Source of the DNA: Burkholderia catarinensis | Lineage (GTDB): Bacteria > Pseudomonadota > Gammaproteobacteria > Burkholderiales > Burkholderiaceae | Assembly (NCBI RefSeq): GCF_001883705.2 | Contig: NZ_MDEQ02000027.1 | Location: forward strand, 29,519-93,518 | Direction of reading: 5' to 3' | Length of the DNA stretch: 64,000 nt | Shown: piece after piece, positions 42,104-50,359 of the stretch | Position numbering within the stretch: the first letter of the stretch is position 1 | How the letters are laid out: the number at the start of each line of letters is the position of its first letter | Program-made: the position numbers and the translations under genes | The notes under the pieces: generated by a model | Seen by the model: the letters and a program-made list of their open reading frames with translations, nothing else | What the model was told of the DNA's origin: nothing | The model's database searches: none

Positions 42104-44314
42104 ATGCGGAATGCGGTCCGGCGCGGCCATCGCACGCCTTTGGCAATTTTCGACCGGATTTCCGGCGCGCGACGTGCGGCCACCCCGGTTTCGCACAAGA
42201 CATCCCGCGTGTTCGGCTGCGGCGCACTGGCGCTCGCGCTGCTCTGCGCCGGCTGTGCGGAACCGGCCGCGCAGCGCGACGGCAACACGTCGGTCGCGTC
42301 GACAAAGATCGAACGCACAAAAGCCGAACGCCTCGCCCGCGAGCAGCAGATCGCGCGCACCGTACCGTCGCTCGCATCGATCAGCCTCACGCAACCGCGC
42401 CCGTTCACGCTACGCGACTCGGGCCAGAACGGCGCGATGACGTTCCTGCGCGACGTCGATTTCCGCATCGTCAACAACCTCGGCTTCTTCATCCATCAGT
42501 TGTCGGCCACGCTCGTGCCGACACAGGCCGGCGCGCCGATCGTGTTCGACGATCCGACGAGCTTCGAGATCGACGTGCATGAAGGCACGGTCACGCTCGA
42601 CAACGCCAAGCTGACCGCCCTCTTCAACACCTACATCTTCGGCTACCGCAACGCGCCGCTGCGCAAGCTCGCCGTGTCGGCCGGCGACGGCGTGATCCAT
42701 CTGCAAGGCGAGATGCAGCGTGACGGCTGGGTGCCGTTCTCGCTGACAGGCACACTCGCGATCCGCGACGGCAGCCAGCTCGTGTTCCACCCGACCGGCG
42801 TACGCGTGTCAGGCATCAACGCTCAGCCCGTGATGCGCGCGGCCAACGTGAAAATGGCGGACCTGCTGAAGGTCCAGACACCGATCGCGCGGCTCGCCGG
42901 CGACGAGCTCGTGATGTCGGTCGACAAGCTGATGCCGCCGCCGCGCCTGAAGCTCTTGATCACCGCGCTGCGCGTGACGCCGGCCGGCCTCGACCTGACG
43001 CTCGACGACGGCACGCATGCAGGCTTCGCGATGCCCGCGAACGCACCGCAGCAGGCGATGGTCATTCGCGGCGGCGATGTGAAGTTCATGCGCTCGATGC
43101 CGATGAACGCGGATATCGTGATCGGTCCGGCCGATCCTGCGAAGCGCGACCAGACTTTCGTGTTCGACCTGTATCACTATCGGGACCAGGTGTCGGCCGG
43201 CTACTTCAATTTCGACGAAAGCGGTGCGATGGCAATCCGGATGCCGTCGTACGCCGGCCCGGCCAGCGGCTCGCTGCTCGGCAACGCGGCCGCGCGCCTG
43301 AACGACAGCTTCCTTGCCGCACAGCAGAACGCACTGCGCGACGTGCGCCAGCACTGGGAAGCCTACGCGCTCGCGGCGGACACCGCTCGACCCGGCATGC
43401 AGAAGGTCGCGATGCGGCGCACGTCGACCACGCCGTTCAACGAACGCCACGTGTCGAACCGCAACCCGACGATCCACCTGCGCAACGTCGACTTCAACCT
43501 GTCCGGCGATATCGGCTTTCATGTCGAGGATCTCGACGTGGAACTCGTGTCGAAGCGGCCCGGCGAACCTGTCGATCTCGACGATCCGAACCAGTACGAC
43601 ATCCGCATTCTCGGCGGCACGGTCGTCGAGTCGTGGAAGGCGATGTCCGCGCTCTTCAACAATTATTTGCTCGACTACTCGCCGCGTTCGCTGAACGACC
43701 TGCAACTGAGCGCGGATGGCCAGAACCTGCGCGTCCAGGGCGGCATCAAGCTGTGGAATCACGTGCCGGGCGTCTGGCTGCCGACCGACATGAGGGGCTC
43801 GCTGACAGTGCTCGACGACCGGCACCTCGCGTTCAAGCCGTCCCAGGTGTCGGTGCTCGGCATTCCGCAGGCAAAGCTGCTGCGCTCGCTCGGCATCGAG
43901 CTCGCTTCGCTGACGCCGCTGCAGCGTCGCGGCGCAGAACTGCGCGGCGACACGCTCGTGCTCGACCAGTACACCGTGTTCCCGCCGCCCGTGCTGAACG
44001 GCAAGCTGGGACACGCAACCGTCGAGCGCGACGGGCTGCGCCTTACGTTCCGGCGGGTGGCGGGCGCGCCCGCGCCGCAGCGGCCGCAGATCGATGCGAC
44101 GAGCTACATGTGGATGGAAGGCGGCGACATGAAGATGTTCAACGTGCTCGAACTGAACGTGCGTGCGCTGATCCGGAATTCGGCCGAGGCCGGCCCGATG
44201 CGTTTCGACCTGTACGGCTACCGCAGCCAGGTCGCGCAGGGCTCGGTGCGGATGCTGCCGGACGGCACGCTGGTCGTCGACATGGGACAGAAGAATCCGC
44301 TCGCGTCGCGTTGA
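42104..44314 (+). CDS. Large lipoprotein with two tandem copies of an approximately 300-residue domain, unknown function
   Basis: 736 residues from the ATG after GGAGACAGACG. A basic N-terminus is followed by a lipobox LLCAGC. After a Lys/Glu linker, a beta-rich domain of about 300 residues occurs twice. Matching blocks: LRDVDFRIVNNLGFFIHQL and LRNVDFNLSGDIGFHVEDL; PIVFDDPTSFEIDVHEGTV and PVDLDDPNQYDIRILGGTV; LTALFNTYIFGYRNAPLRKL and MSALFNNYLLDYSPRSLNDL; LMPPPRLKLLITALRV and VFPPPVLNGKLGHATV; IRGGDVKFM and MEGGDMKMF. I do not recognise the family. The amphipathic beta pattern recalls lipid-binding tubular domains, which is a guess. It probably sits in a membrane facing the periplasm. Confidence 0.75.
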   Translation: MRNAVRRGHRTPLAIFDRISGARRAATPVSHKTSRVFGCGALALALLCAGCAEPAAQRDGNTSVASTKIERTKAERLAREQQIARTVPSLASISLTQPRPFTLRDSGQNGAMTFLRDVDFRIVNNLGFFIHQLSATLVPTQAGAPIVFDDPTSFEIDVHEGTVTLDNAKLTALFNTYIFGYRNAPLRKLAVSAGDGVIHLQGEMQRDGWVPFSLTGTLAIRDGSQLVFHPTGVRVSGINAQPVMRAANVKMADLLKVQTPIARLAGDELVMSVDKLMPPPRLKLLITALRVTPAGLDLTLDDGTHAGFAMPANAPQQAMVIRGGDVKFMRSMPMNADIVIGPADPAKRDQTFVFDLYHYRDQVSAGYFNFDESGAMAIRMPSYAGPASGSLLGNAAARLNDSFLAAQQNALRDVRQHWEAYALAADTARPGMQKVAMRRTSTTPFNERHVSNRNPTIHLRNVDFNLSGDIGFHVEDLDVELVSKRPGEPVDLDDPNQYDIRILGGTVVESWKAMSALFNNYLLDYSPRSLNDLQLSADGQNLRVQGGIKLWNHVPGVWLPTDMRGSLTVLDDRHLAFKPSQVSVLGIPQAKLLRSLGIELASLTPLQRRGAELRGDTLVLDQYTVFPPPVLNGKLGHATVERDGLRLTFRRVAGAPAPQRPQIDATSYMWMEGGDMKMFNVLELNVRALIRNSAEAGPMRFDLYGYRSQVAQGSVRMLPDGTLVVDMGQKNPLASR

Positions 44315-44334
44315 TGCACGTGTGCGACACGCAT

Positions 44335-44368
44335 GAAAAAACCCGGTGGCAATTCGCCAACCGGGCTA
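44335..44368 (-). terminator. Terminator of the pheST-ihfA-merR transcript
   Basis: On the minus strand CCCGGTTGGC and GCC-ACCGGG form a bulged stem followed by UUUUUU; it lies 27 bp after the merR stop. It also sits past the stop of the converging lipoprotein gene. Confidence 0.75.
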
Positions 44369-44394
44369 TTCATTTCATCACGCGCACTTCGTAC

Positions 44395-44802
44395 TCAGCC
44401 GTGTTTCAGTCCGTCGATCACGTCGAGCAGCGCCTGCCGTAACGCAATGACGTCGACGCCCGGCTTGCCCGGCACACGCGCATCGGCGGCCTGCGCCTCC
44501 TGCTCGACGGGGGCCACCGCAACCCGCTCGCCGCCCGGCGAATCGAGCCGGTTACGCGCGCCATTGATCGTAAATCCCTGCTCGTACAACAACTCGCGAA
44601 TCCGCCGGATCAGCAGCACTTCGTGATGCTGATAATACCGACGATTGCCGCGCCGCTTCACCGGCCGCAGCTGGGTAAATTCCTGTTCCCAATAACGCAG
44701 CACATGCGGCTTGACCCCGCACAGTTCGCTGACTTCACCGATCGTGAAGTAGCGCTTCGCGGGAATCGGAGGCAAGACGACTTTCTCAACCGTAGTGGTC
44801 AT
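44395..44802 (-). CDS. MerR-family transcriptional regulator linked to ihfA
   Basis: A 135-residue protein with an N-terminal MerR HTH and wing (KRYFTIGEVSELCGVKPHVLRYWEQEFTQLRP, RRGNRRYYQHHEVLLIRRIRELLYEQGFTINGARN), then a Gly/Pro/Val-rich linker and a short C-terminal helix. No metal-binding cysteine set is present. This short MerR protein is conserved directly after ihfA in beta- and gamma-proteobacteria, with unknown function. It lies 60 bp downstream of ihfA on the same strand. Confidence 0.9.
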   Translation of the reverse strand: MTTTVEKVVLPPIPAKRYFTIGEVSELCGVKPHVLRYWEQEFTQLRPVKRRGNRRYYQHHEVLLIRRIRELLYEQGFTINGARNRLDSPGGERVAVAPVEQEAQAADARVPGKPGVDVIALRQALLDVIDGLKHG

Positions 44803-44862
44803 CGTCGGTTAACCGTCGGTAAAGGGTGCGCGGCGGTCGCGCGGGACGTCAGCGCGCCGGGC

Positions 44863-45258
44863 TTACTCCGCGCCGTTTTCGACCAGCGCCTTCAGCTTCT
44901 GGCTCGCGTGGAAGGTTACCACCCGGCGGGCCGCGATCGGAATCGCCTCGCCCGTCTTCGGATTGCGGCCCGGCCGCTGCGGCTTGTCGCGCAACTGGAA
45001 ATTGCCGAACCCCGACAGCTTGACGCTTTCGCCGTTTTCGAGCGCGTCGCGGATCACTTCGAAAAACGCCTCGACCATGTCCTTCGCTTCACGCTTGTTC
45101 AGCCCGACGCTGTCGAACAGCAGCTCCGCCAGTTCCGCCTTCGTCAGCGTGGGCGTCTCGGCGGACGCCGGCGCCGAAGCGTCGCGGTTCATGGCGCTTC
45201 GTTGCGCCGTCAGGAGGGCTTCGAATTCACTCGAGGTCATGTCGTTCATATCTGCCAT
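44863..45258 (-). CDS. ihfA: Integration host factor subunit alpha, with N-terminal extension
   Basis: 131 residues as drawn. The IHF-alpha core starts near residue 37 (LTKAELAELLFDSVGLNKREAKDMVEAFFEVIRDALE) and includes the DNA-bending arm KPQRPGRNPKTGEAIPIAARRVVTF. The core is about 95 residues, so there is an extra N-terminal stretch (SAMNRDASAPASAETPT). Several in-frame ATGs (including MNDM, MTSS, MNRD) could be the true start; none has a strong ribosome site, so the extension is uncertain. It forms IHF with IhfB, encoded elsewhere. It follows pheT in the canonical order. Confidence 0.93.
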   Translation of the reverse strand: MADMNDMTSSEFEALLTAQRSAMNRDASAPASAETPTLTKAELAELLFDSVGLNKREAKDMVEAFFEVIRDALENGESVKLSGFGNFQLRDKPQRPGRNPKTGEAIPIAARRVVTFHASQKLKALVENGAE

Positions 45259-45321
45259 ACAGCGCGTTAAATCAAAACTTACGATCGGAAAAAGCCGCCC
45301 GCGAACGGGCGGGCCCTCTCC

Positions 45322-47751
45322 TTAGCCGCGCAGGCGCGCACCGGCACGAGCCATCCGCTCGACCAGCGTCTGGATCGCCTGATCGACGACCTCGTCCTGT
45401 AGCGTGCCAGCCGCGTCCTGCAGCGTCACGCGGAAGGCAAGGCTCTTCTCGTGCGCGGCAAGACCACCGGAAGTATTTGATTTTGCACGAAATTCGTCAA
45501 AGAGTACAACCTTCTGAACGAATCGGCAGGCCTCTTCGGCGAGCGCCTTCTTCATTTCGTCGAAAAGTGCCTGAACCTCGACCGCCTGATCGACGACCAC
45601 GGCGATATCGCGCCGTACCGGCGGGAATTTCGACACGTCGGTCGGTGCGGGCAGCGCACGCGCAATCAGCGCGTCCGCATCGATCTCGAACATCACCGGC
45701 GCATGCGGCAGCTCGTATTTCTGCATCAGGCGCGGGTGCAATTCGCCGACCCAGCCGACCGCACGGCCATCGACCTCGATGCGCGCGCTGCGGCCCGGAT
45801 GGAGGGCCGGATGCTCTGCCTTCACGAAGCGCGCGGCCGCGGGCGCGAGCAGCGCCTCGAGATCGCCCTTCACGTCGAAGAAATCGACCGGGCGGGTCTC
45901 CGCGCCCCATTGCTCGTCGAGTGCCGGACCGTACGCAAGCGCGCCGACACGCTTCGGCTGCGCATGACCTTCGACCGCCAGCTCGCCCGCCTTCACCGAC
46001 GGATCGGCAACGAACACACGGCCCGACTCGAACACGCGCACGCGATCTGCGCGGCGGTTCAGGTTGTGGCGCAGCACGGCGATCAGGCTGCCGAACAGCG
46101 TCGTGCGCATCACCGAAAGCTGGCTCGCGATCGGGTTCAGCAGCCGGATCGGATTGTCGTTGCCGGCGAAATCGTGCTCCCACTCCGCGTCGACGAAGCT
46201 GAAGTTGACGGTTTCCGCATAGTCGCGCGCGGCGAGCGCGTGACGGATGTCGTGGATCGAGCGCCGCGTCTCGTTGGTCGCGCGCATTTCGCTCGTCGCG
46301 ACCGGCGGACGCGCCGGGATCTTCTCGAAGCCGTAGATGCGCGCCACTTCCTCGATCAGGTCTTCCTCGATCTCGATGTCGAAGCGGTGCGACGGCGGCG
46401 TGACGAGGAACGCGTCGTCGTCACGCTCGAACGGCAGGCCGAGGCGCGTGAAGATGCTGGCGATCTCGTCGGCGCCGATCTTCACGCCGATGATGCGGTT
46501 CGCGCGCGACACGCGCATCTTCACCGGCGCGCGCTGCGGCAGGTTCACGGACTGATCGTCGACCGGGCCGGCCTTGCCGCCGCAGATCTCGAGAATCAGT
46601 TGCGTAATGCGCTCGACGTGCTCGACGGTCGTCGCGTAATCGACACCGCGCTCGAAGCGATGCGCCGCATCGGTCGAGAAGTTGTACTTGCGCGCGCGGC
46701 CGCGGATGCTGTCCGGCCACCAGAACGCGGCTTCCAGGTAGATGTTGGTCGTGTCGAGCGTGACGGCCGTGCTGTCGCCGCCCATGATGCCGGCCAGGCT
46801 TTCGACTTGGGCGGCGTCCGCAATCACGCCGACCGTTTCGTCGAGTTCGACCGTGCTGCCGTTGAGCAGCTTCAGCGATTCGCCGCGCTTGCCCCAACGC
46901 ACCTCGATACCGCCGTGAATCTTGTCGAGATCGAACACGTGCGACGGGCGGCCGAGTTCGAACATCACGTAGTTCGAGATGTCGACGAGCGCCGACACGC
47001 TGCGCTGGCCCGAACGCTCGAGGCGCTCGACCATCCACTGCGGCGTCTTCGCATGCGCGTTCACGCCGCGGATCACGCGGCCCGAGAAGCGGCCGCACAG
47101 ATCGGGCGCGGCAATGCGCACCGGCAGCGTCTCGTCGAGCTCGACGCGCACCGGGCGGATGTCGACCGGCGTCAACGGCGCGCCGGTGATCGCGGCCGTC
47201 TCGCGCGCGATACCGAACACGGACAGGCAGTCGGCCTTGTTCGGCGTCAGCTTGATTTCGAAGATCGTGTCGTCGAGATTGAGCGTCTCGCGGATATCCT
47301 GGCCGACCGGCGTGTCTTCCGGCAGGACCAGCAGGCCGCTGTGATCCTCGGACAGCTTCAGTTCGCGCGCCGAGCACAGCATCCCCTGGCTCTCCACGCC
47401 GCGCAGCTTCGACAGCTTGATCGCGAACGGCTTGCCGCCCTCTTCTGCCGGCGGGAGTTCCGCGCCGACCAGCGCGACCGGCACTTTGATGCCGGGCGCC
47501 ACGTTCGGCGCGCCGCAGACGATATTCAGCGTCGCGCCGGTACCGGCGTCGACCTGGCAGACATTGAGCTTGTCCGCATCCGGATGCTTGACGACTTCGA
47601 GCACGCGGCCGACGACGATCTTCGACGTCGGCGGCGCAGCCTTGCTCAGCGATTCGACTTCGAGCCCCGCCATCGTCAGCGCGTGCGACAGCTCGTCGGT
47701 CGTCAGCTGCGGGTCGACAAAGGTTCTCAACCAGGATTCAGGGAATTGCAT
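45322..47751 (-). CDS. pheT: Phenylalanyl-tRNA synthetase beta subunit
   Basis: An 809-residue protein of bacterial length. It has an N-terminal tRNA-binding OB fold (KIVVGRVLEVVKHPDADKLNVCQVD), a B3/B4 editing domain, a B5 domain (RVSRANRIIGVKIGADEIASIF) and catalytic-like domains. The C-terminal anticodon-binding ferredoxin fold is present (KFPPVRRDIAVVVDQAVEV, FDEFRAK, SLAFRVTLQD). It pairs with PheS as an alpha2-beta2 enzyme charging tRNA-Phe. The gene follows pheS with a gap of about 96 bp. Confidence 0.97.
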   Translation of the reverse strand: MQFPESWLRTFVDPQLTTDELSHALTMAGLEVESLSKAAPPTSKIVVGRVLEVVKHPDADKLNVCQVDAGTGATLNIVCGAPNVAPGIKVPVALVGAELPPAEEGGKPFAIKLSKLRGVESQGMLCSARELKLSEDHSGLLVLPEDTPVGQDIRETLNLDDTIFEIKLTPNKADCLSVFGIARETAAITGAPLTPVDIRPVRVELDETLPVRIAAPDLCGRFSGRVIRGVNAHAKTPQWMVERLERSGQRSVSALVDISNYVMFELGRPSHVFDLDKIHGGIEVRWGKRGESLKLLNGSTVELDETVGVIADAAQVESLAGIMGGDSTAVTLDTTNIYLEAAFWWPDSIRGRARKYNFSTDAAHRFERGVDYATTVEHVERITQLILEICGGKAGPVDDQSVNLPQRAPVKMRVSRANRIIGVKIGADEIASIFTRLGLPFERDDDAFLVTPPSHRFDIEIEEDLIEEVARIYGFEKIPARPPVATSEMRATNETRRSIHDIRHALAARDYAETVNFSFVDAEWEHDFAGNDNPIRLLNPIASQLSVMRTTLFGSLIAVLRHNLNRRADRVRVFESGRVFVADPSVKAGELAVEGHAQPKRVGALAYGPALDEQWGAETRPVDFFDVKGDLEALLAPAAARFVKAEHPALHPGRSARIEVDGRAVGWVGELHPRLMQKYELPHAPVMFEIDADALIARALPAPTDVSKFPPVRRDIAVVVDQAVEVQALFDEMKKALAEEACRFVQKVVLFDEFRAKSNTSGGLAAHEKSLAFRVTLQDAAGTLQDEVVDQAIQTLVERMARAGARLRG

Positions 47752-47847
47752 GGATGTCTACGTTCGAAACAGGTTAGATCGACGCCCGGGCCCCGTCGGA
47801 TCGTCCGTCGAGGCGTGCGCGGGCACATGTCGGCGCGGCGAGCGGCG

Positions 47848-48861
47848 TTATGCGAACTGGCGCAGGAAACGCAGGTCGTTCTCGAAGAACAGCCGGAGAT
47901 CCTGGACGCCATAACGCAGCATCGTCAGGCGCTCGAGGCCGCTGCCGAACGCAAAGCCGATGTAGCGTTCGGGATCGAGGCCCATGTTGCGGATCACGGT
48001 CGGATGCACCTGCCCCGAGCCGGAGATCTCGAGCCATTTGCCGGCGTTCTTGCCTTGCTCGAACATCATGTCGATCTCGGCCGACGGTTCCGTGAACGGG
48101 AAATACGACGGACGGAAGCGCACGAGGATGTCGTCGCGCTCGAAGAATTTCTTCAGGAAATCGGTGTAGACGCCCTTGAGGTCGGCGAAGCTGATGTTTT
48201 CGTCGATCCACAGCCCCTCGACCTGATTGAACATCGGCGAGTGGGTCGCATCGCTGTCGACGCGATACGTGCGGCCCGGCGCGATCACCTTGATCGGCGG
48301 ACGGTTCATGCGCGCGTAACGCACCTGCATCGGGCTCGTGTGCGTGCGCAGCAGCAGCTGGCGGCCGTCGGCGTCCTTGCCTTCGACGTAGAAGGTGTCC
48401 TGCATCGAACGCGCCGGATGGTTCTCCGGGCTGTTCAGCGACGTGAAGTTGTACCAGTCGGTCTCGATTTCGGGACCGTCGGCCACATCGAAGCCGATCG
48501 AGCCGAAGATCTGTTCGACACGCTCCCACGTGCGCATCACGGGGTGCAGGCTGCCTGCACCGGCGCCGCGGCCCGGCAGCGTCACGTCGATCGCTTCGGT
48601 GGCGAGGCGCTGGTTCAGCAGCGCGTCGGCCAATGCCTGACGACGGGCGGTCAGCGCGGCTTCGACCTGCTGCTTCACGACGTTGATGCGTGCGCCTTCG
48701 GTCTTGCGTGCTTCGGGATCGAGCTTGCCGAGGCCCTTCAGCAACTCGGTCAGCGCACCCGACTTGCCGAGAAATCGTGCTTTCTCGTTTTCGAGCGTGG
48801 TGATGTCGGCAGCCTGTTCGAAGGACTGCTGCGCGTCGGCGACAATCTGGTCCAGATCCAT
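47848..48861 (-). CDS. pheS: Phenylalanyl-tRNA synthetase alpha subunit
   Basis: A 337-residue class II synthetase subunit: an N-terminal coiled coil (VADAQQSFEQAADITTLENEKARFLG), then motif 1 (HPVMRTWERVEQIFGSIGF), motif 2 (KVIAPGRTYRVDSDATHSPMFNQVEGL) and motif 3 (GFAFGSGLERLTMLRYGV). MDLDQIV is taken as the start; a start 4 codons upstream (MMGSMD) is equally placed relative to GGGATCT. It lies downstream of the rplT terminator, so it needs read-through or its own promoter in the gap at 48862-49010. Confidence 0.96.
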   Translation of the reverse strand: MDLDQIVADAQQSFEQAADITTLENEKARFLGKSGALTELLKGLGKLDPEARKTEGARINVVKQQVEAALTARRQALADALLNQRLATEAIDVTLPGRGAGAGSLHPVMRTWERVEQIFGSIGFDVADGPEIETDWYNFTSLNSPENHPARSMQDTFYVEGKDADGRQLLLRTHTSPMQVRYARMNRPPIKVIAPGRTYRVDSDATHSPMFNQVEGLWIDENISFADLKGVYTDFLKKFFERDDILVRFRPSYFPFTEPSAEIDMMFEQGKNAGKWLEISGSGQVHPTVIRNMGLDPERYIGFAFGSGLERLTMLRYGVQDLRLFFENDLRFLRQFA

Positions 48862-48916
48862 AGATCCCATCATTTCCAACGTCATTCGGTCTTGGCGAGC
48901 GAAACTGCTCCACCAA

Positions 48917-48942
48917 ACAAAAAAGGGGCTCGGAAGAGCCCC
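48917..48942 (-). terminator. Terminator between rplT and pheS
   Basis: GGGGCTC/GAGCCCC with a 4-nt loop and six U (then GUUU) on the minus strand. Its position before pheS suggests either the end of the infC operon or a partial attenuator for pheST. Confidence 0.85.
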
Positions 48943-49010
48943 GTTTTCGCTGCAGCGGCCGAGACTACCGGAACGTCGCTGCAACTAACCACGCAGTGCT
49001 AATTTCGCAA

Positions 49011-49370
49011 TTAGGCTGCAACGGCGGCTTTCACCTGCTTGACGATCGCAGCAAAAGCAGCCTTGTCGAACACCGCCATGTCGGCCAGCACCTTACGGTC
49101 GAGTTCGATCGACGCCTTCTTCAGGCCGTTGATGAACACGCTGTAGGTCATGTCGTGCTGGCGAACTGCCGCGTTGATACGCGTGATCCACAGTGCGCGG
49201 AACACACGCTTCTTGTTGCGGCGGTCGCGGTACGCGTACTGACCAGCACGCATCACCGCCTGCTTGGCGATGCGGTAGACGTTATTGCGGCGGCCGCGAT
49301 AACCCTTGGCCAGGTTGATGATCTTCTTGTGGCGGGCCCGTGCGGTTACCCCACGTTTGACTCGAGGCAT
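49011..49370 (-). CDS. rplT: 50S ribosomal protein L20
   Basis: 119 residues. A basic N-terminal extension ([27 protein letters not shown]) and a globular helical domain ([40 protein letters not shown]) match L20. It is essential for early 50S assembly and in many bacteria represses its own operon by binding the rpmI leader. It lies 30 bp after rpmI. Confidence 0.97.
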
Positions 49371-49400
49371 ATTTCTCTCCTTAGAGTATCGATTGAGGGG

Positions 49401-49598
49401 TTACGCGAACGGCAGCATTGCGCGGACGGAGTTCAGATCGGAATCATGAACTGCCGTAGCGCCGCGCAGGTGACGCTTGTTCTTCGTGGTTTTCTTGGTC
49501 AGGATGTGACGCTTGAAGGCTTGACCGCGCTTGACGGTACCGCCCGGACGCACCACGAAGCGCTTTGCAGCGCTCTTCTTGGTCTTCATCTTAGGCAT
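49401..49598 (-). CDS. rpmI: 50S ribosomal protein L35
   Basis: 65 residues, very basic ([37 protein letters not shown]), typical of L35. The 189-bp gap between infC and rpmI on the minus strand is GC-rich with several possible stems. By analogy with E. coli it may form the L20-binding control structure; I did not fold it. Confidence 0.97.
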
Positions 49599-49787
49599 GA
49601 CGACAACTCCAGTTTATTAGATGGCGATGGGTGTGCGGTTGGCTTGCGCCCTTGACCCGCCCTTCGAAACCCAGTCCACTTGTGTACGGCGAACCGCTTG
49701 CGCAGCCACCGTCATTGTTGGAACGCCGCCCTGACCGGGCAACGCGCCGAACCACTGTCGAACCAGCGCGCAACGCGCGCGGGCTCG

Positions 49788-50312
49788 TTACTTCTTTTTC
49801 TTCGGCGAGAGCACCATGATCATCTGGCGCCCTTCCATCTTCGGCATCTGCTCGACCTGGCCCACTTCCTCGAGATCCGTGCGCAGACGCTCAAGCATCC
49901 GCATACCGATTTCCTGGTGAGCCATTTCGCGACCGCGGAAACGCAACGTGATCTTCGTCTTGTCGCCCTCTTCGAGGAAGCGCACGAGATTGCGGAGCTT
50001 GACGTTGTAATCCCCGTCATCGGTACCCGGGCGGAACTTGACTTCCTTGACCTGGATGACCTTCTGCTTCAGCTTCGCTTCGTGCTGCTTCTTCGATTCC
50101 TGGTACTTGAACTTGCCGTAATCCATCAGACGGCAAACCGGGGGAACCGCTTGCGGCGCGATTTCCACCAGGTCAACATCCAGTTCTTCCGATTTACGGA
50201 AAGCATCAGCGAGTTTTACGATACCGAGCGGTTCGTTCTCGATCCCGACCAGACGCACTTCCGGCGCATTGATTTCACCGTTGATGCGATGCGACGACTT
50301 ATCAGTAGCGAT
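49788..50312 (-). CDS. infC: Translation initiation factor IF-3, AUC start codon
   Basis: 174 residues when begun at ATC (50310-50312), which lies 7 bases after a good AGAGGAAA ribosome site and yields the IF-3 N-terminus (ATDKSSHRINGEINAPEVRLVG). The first ATG/GTG start (GTG at 50258) would cut off the conserved RINGEI segment. The N-domain (IENEPLGIVKLADAFRKSEELDVDLVEIAP), linker (YGKFKYQESKKQHEAKLKQK) and C-domain (VKEVKFRPGTDDGDYNVKLRN) are complete. Rare start codons in infC allow IF-3 to repress its own translation, as shown for AUU in E. coli. It lies 47 bp after thrS. Confidence 0.95.
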   Translation of the reverse strand: MATDKSSHRINGEINAPEVRLVGIENEPLGIVKLADAFRKSEELDVDLVEIAPQAVPPVCRLMDYGKFKYQESKKQHEAKLKQKVIQVKEVKFRPGTDDGDYNVKLRNLVRFLEEGDKTKITLRFRGREMAHQEIGMRMLERLRTDLEEVGQVEQMPKMEGRQMIMVLSPKKKK

Positions 50313-50359
50313 GTTACGTTTCCTCTAAAAATTAAAAAAACGAGCCGCGCTGCCAGGGC

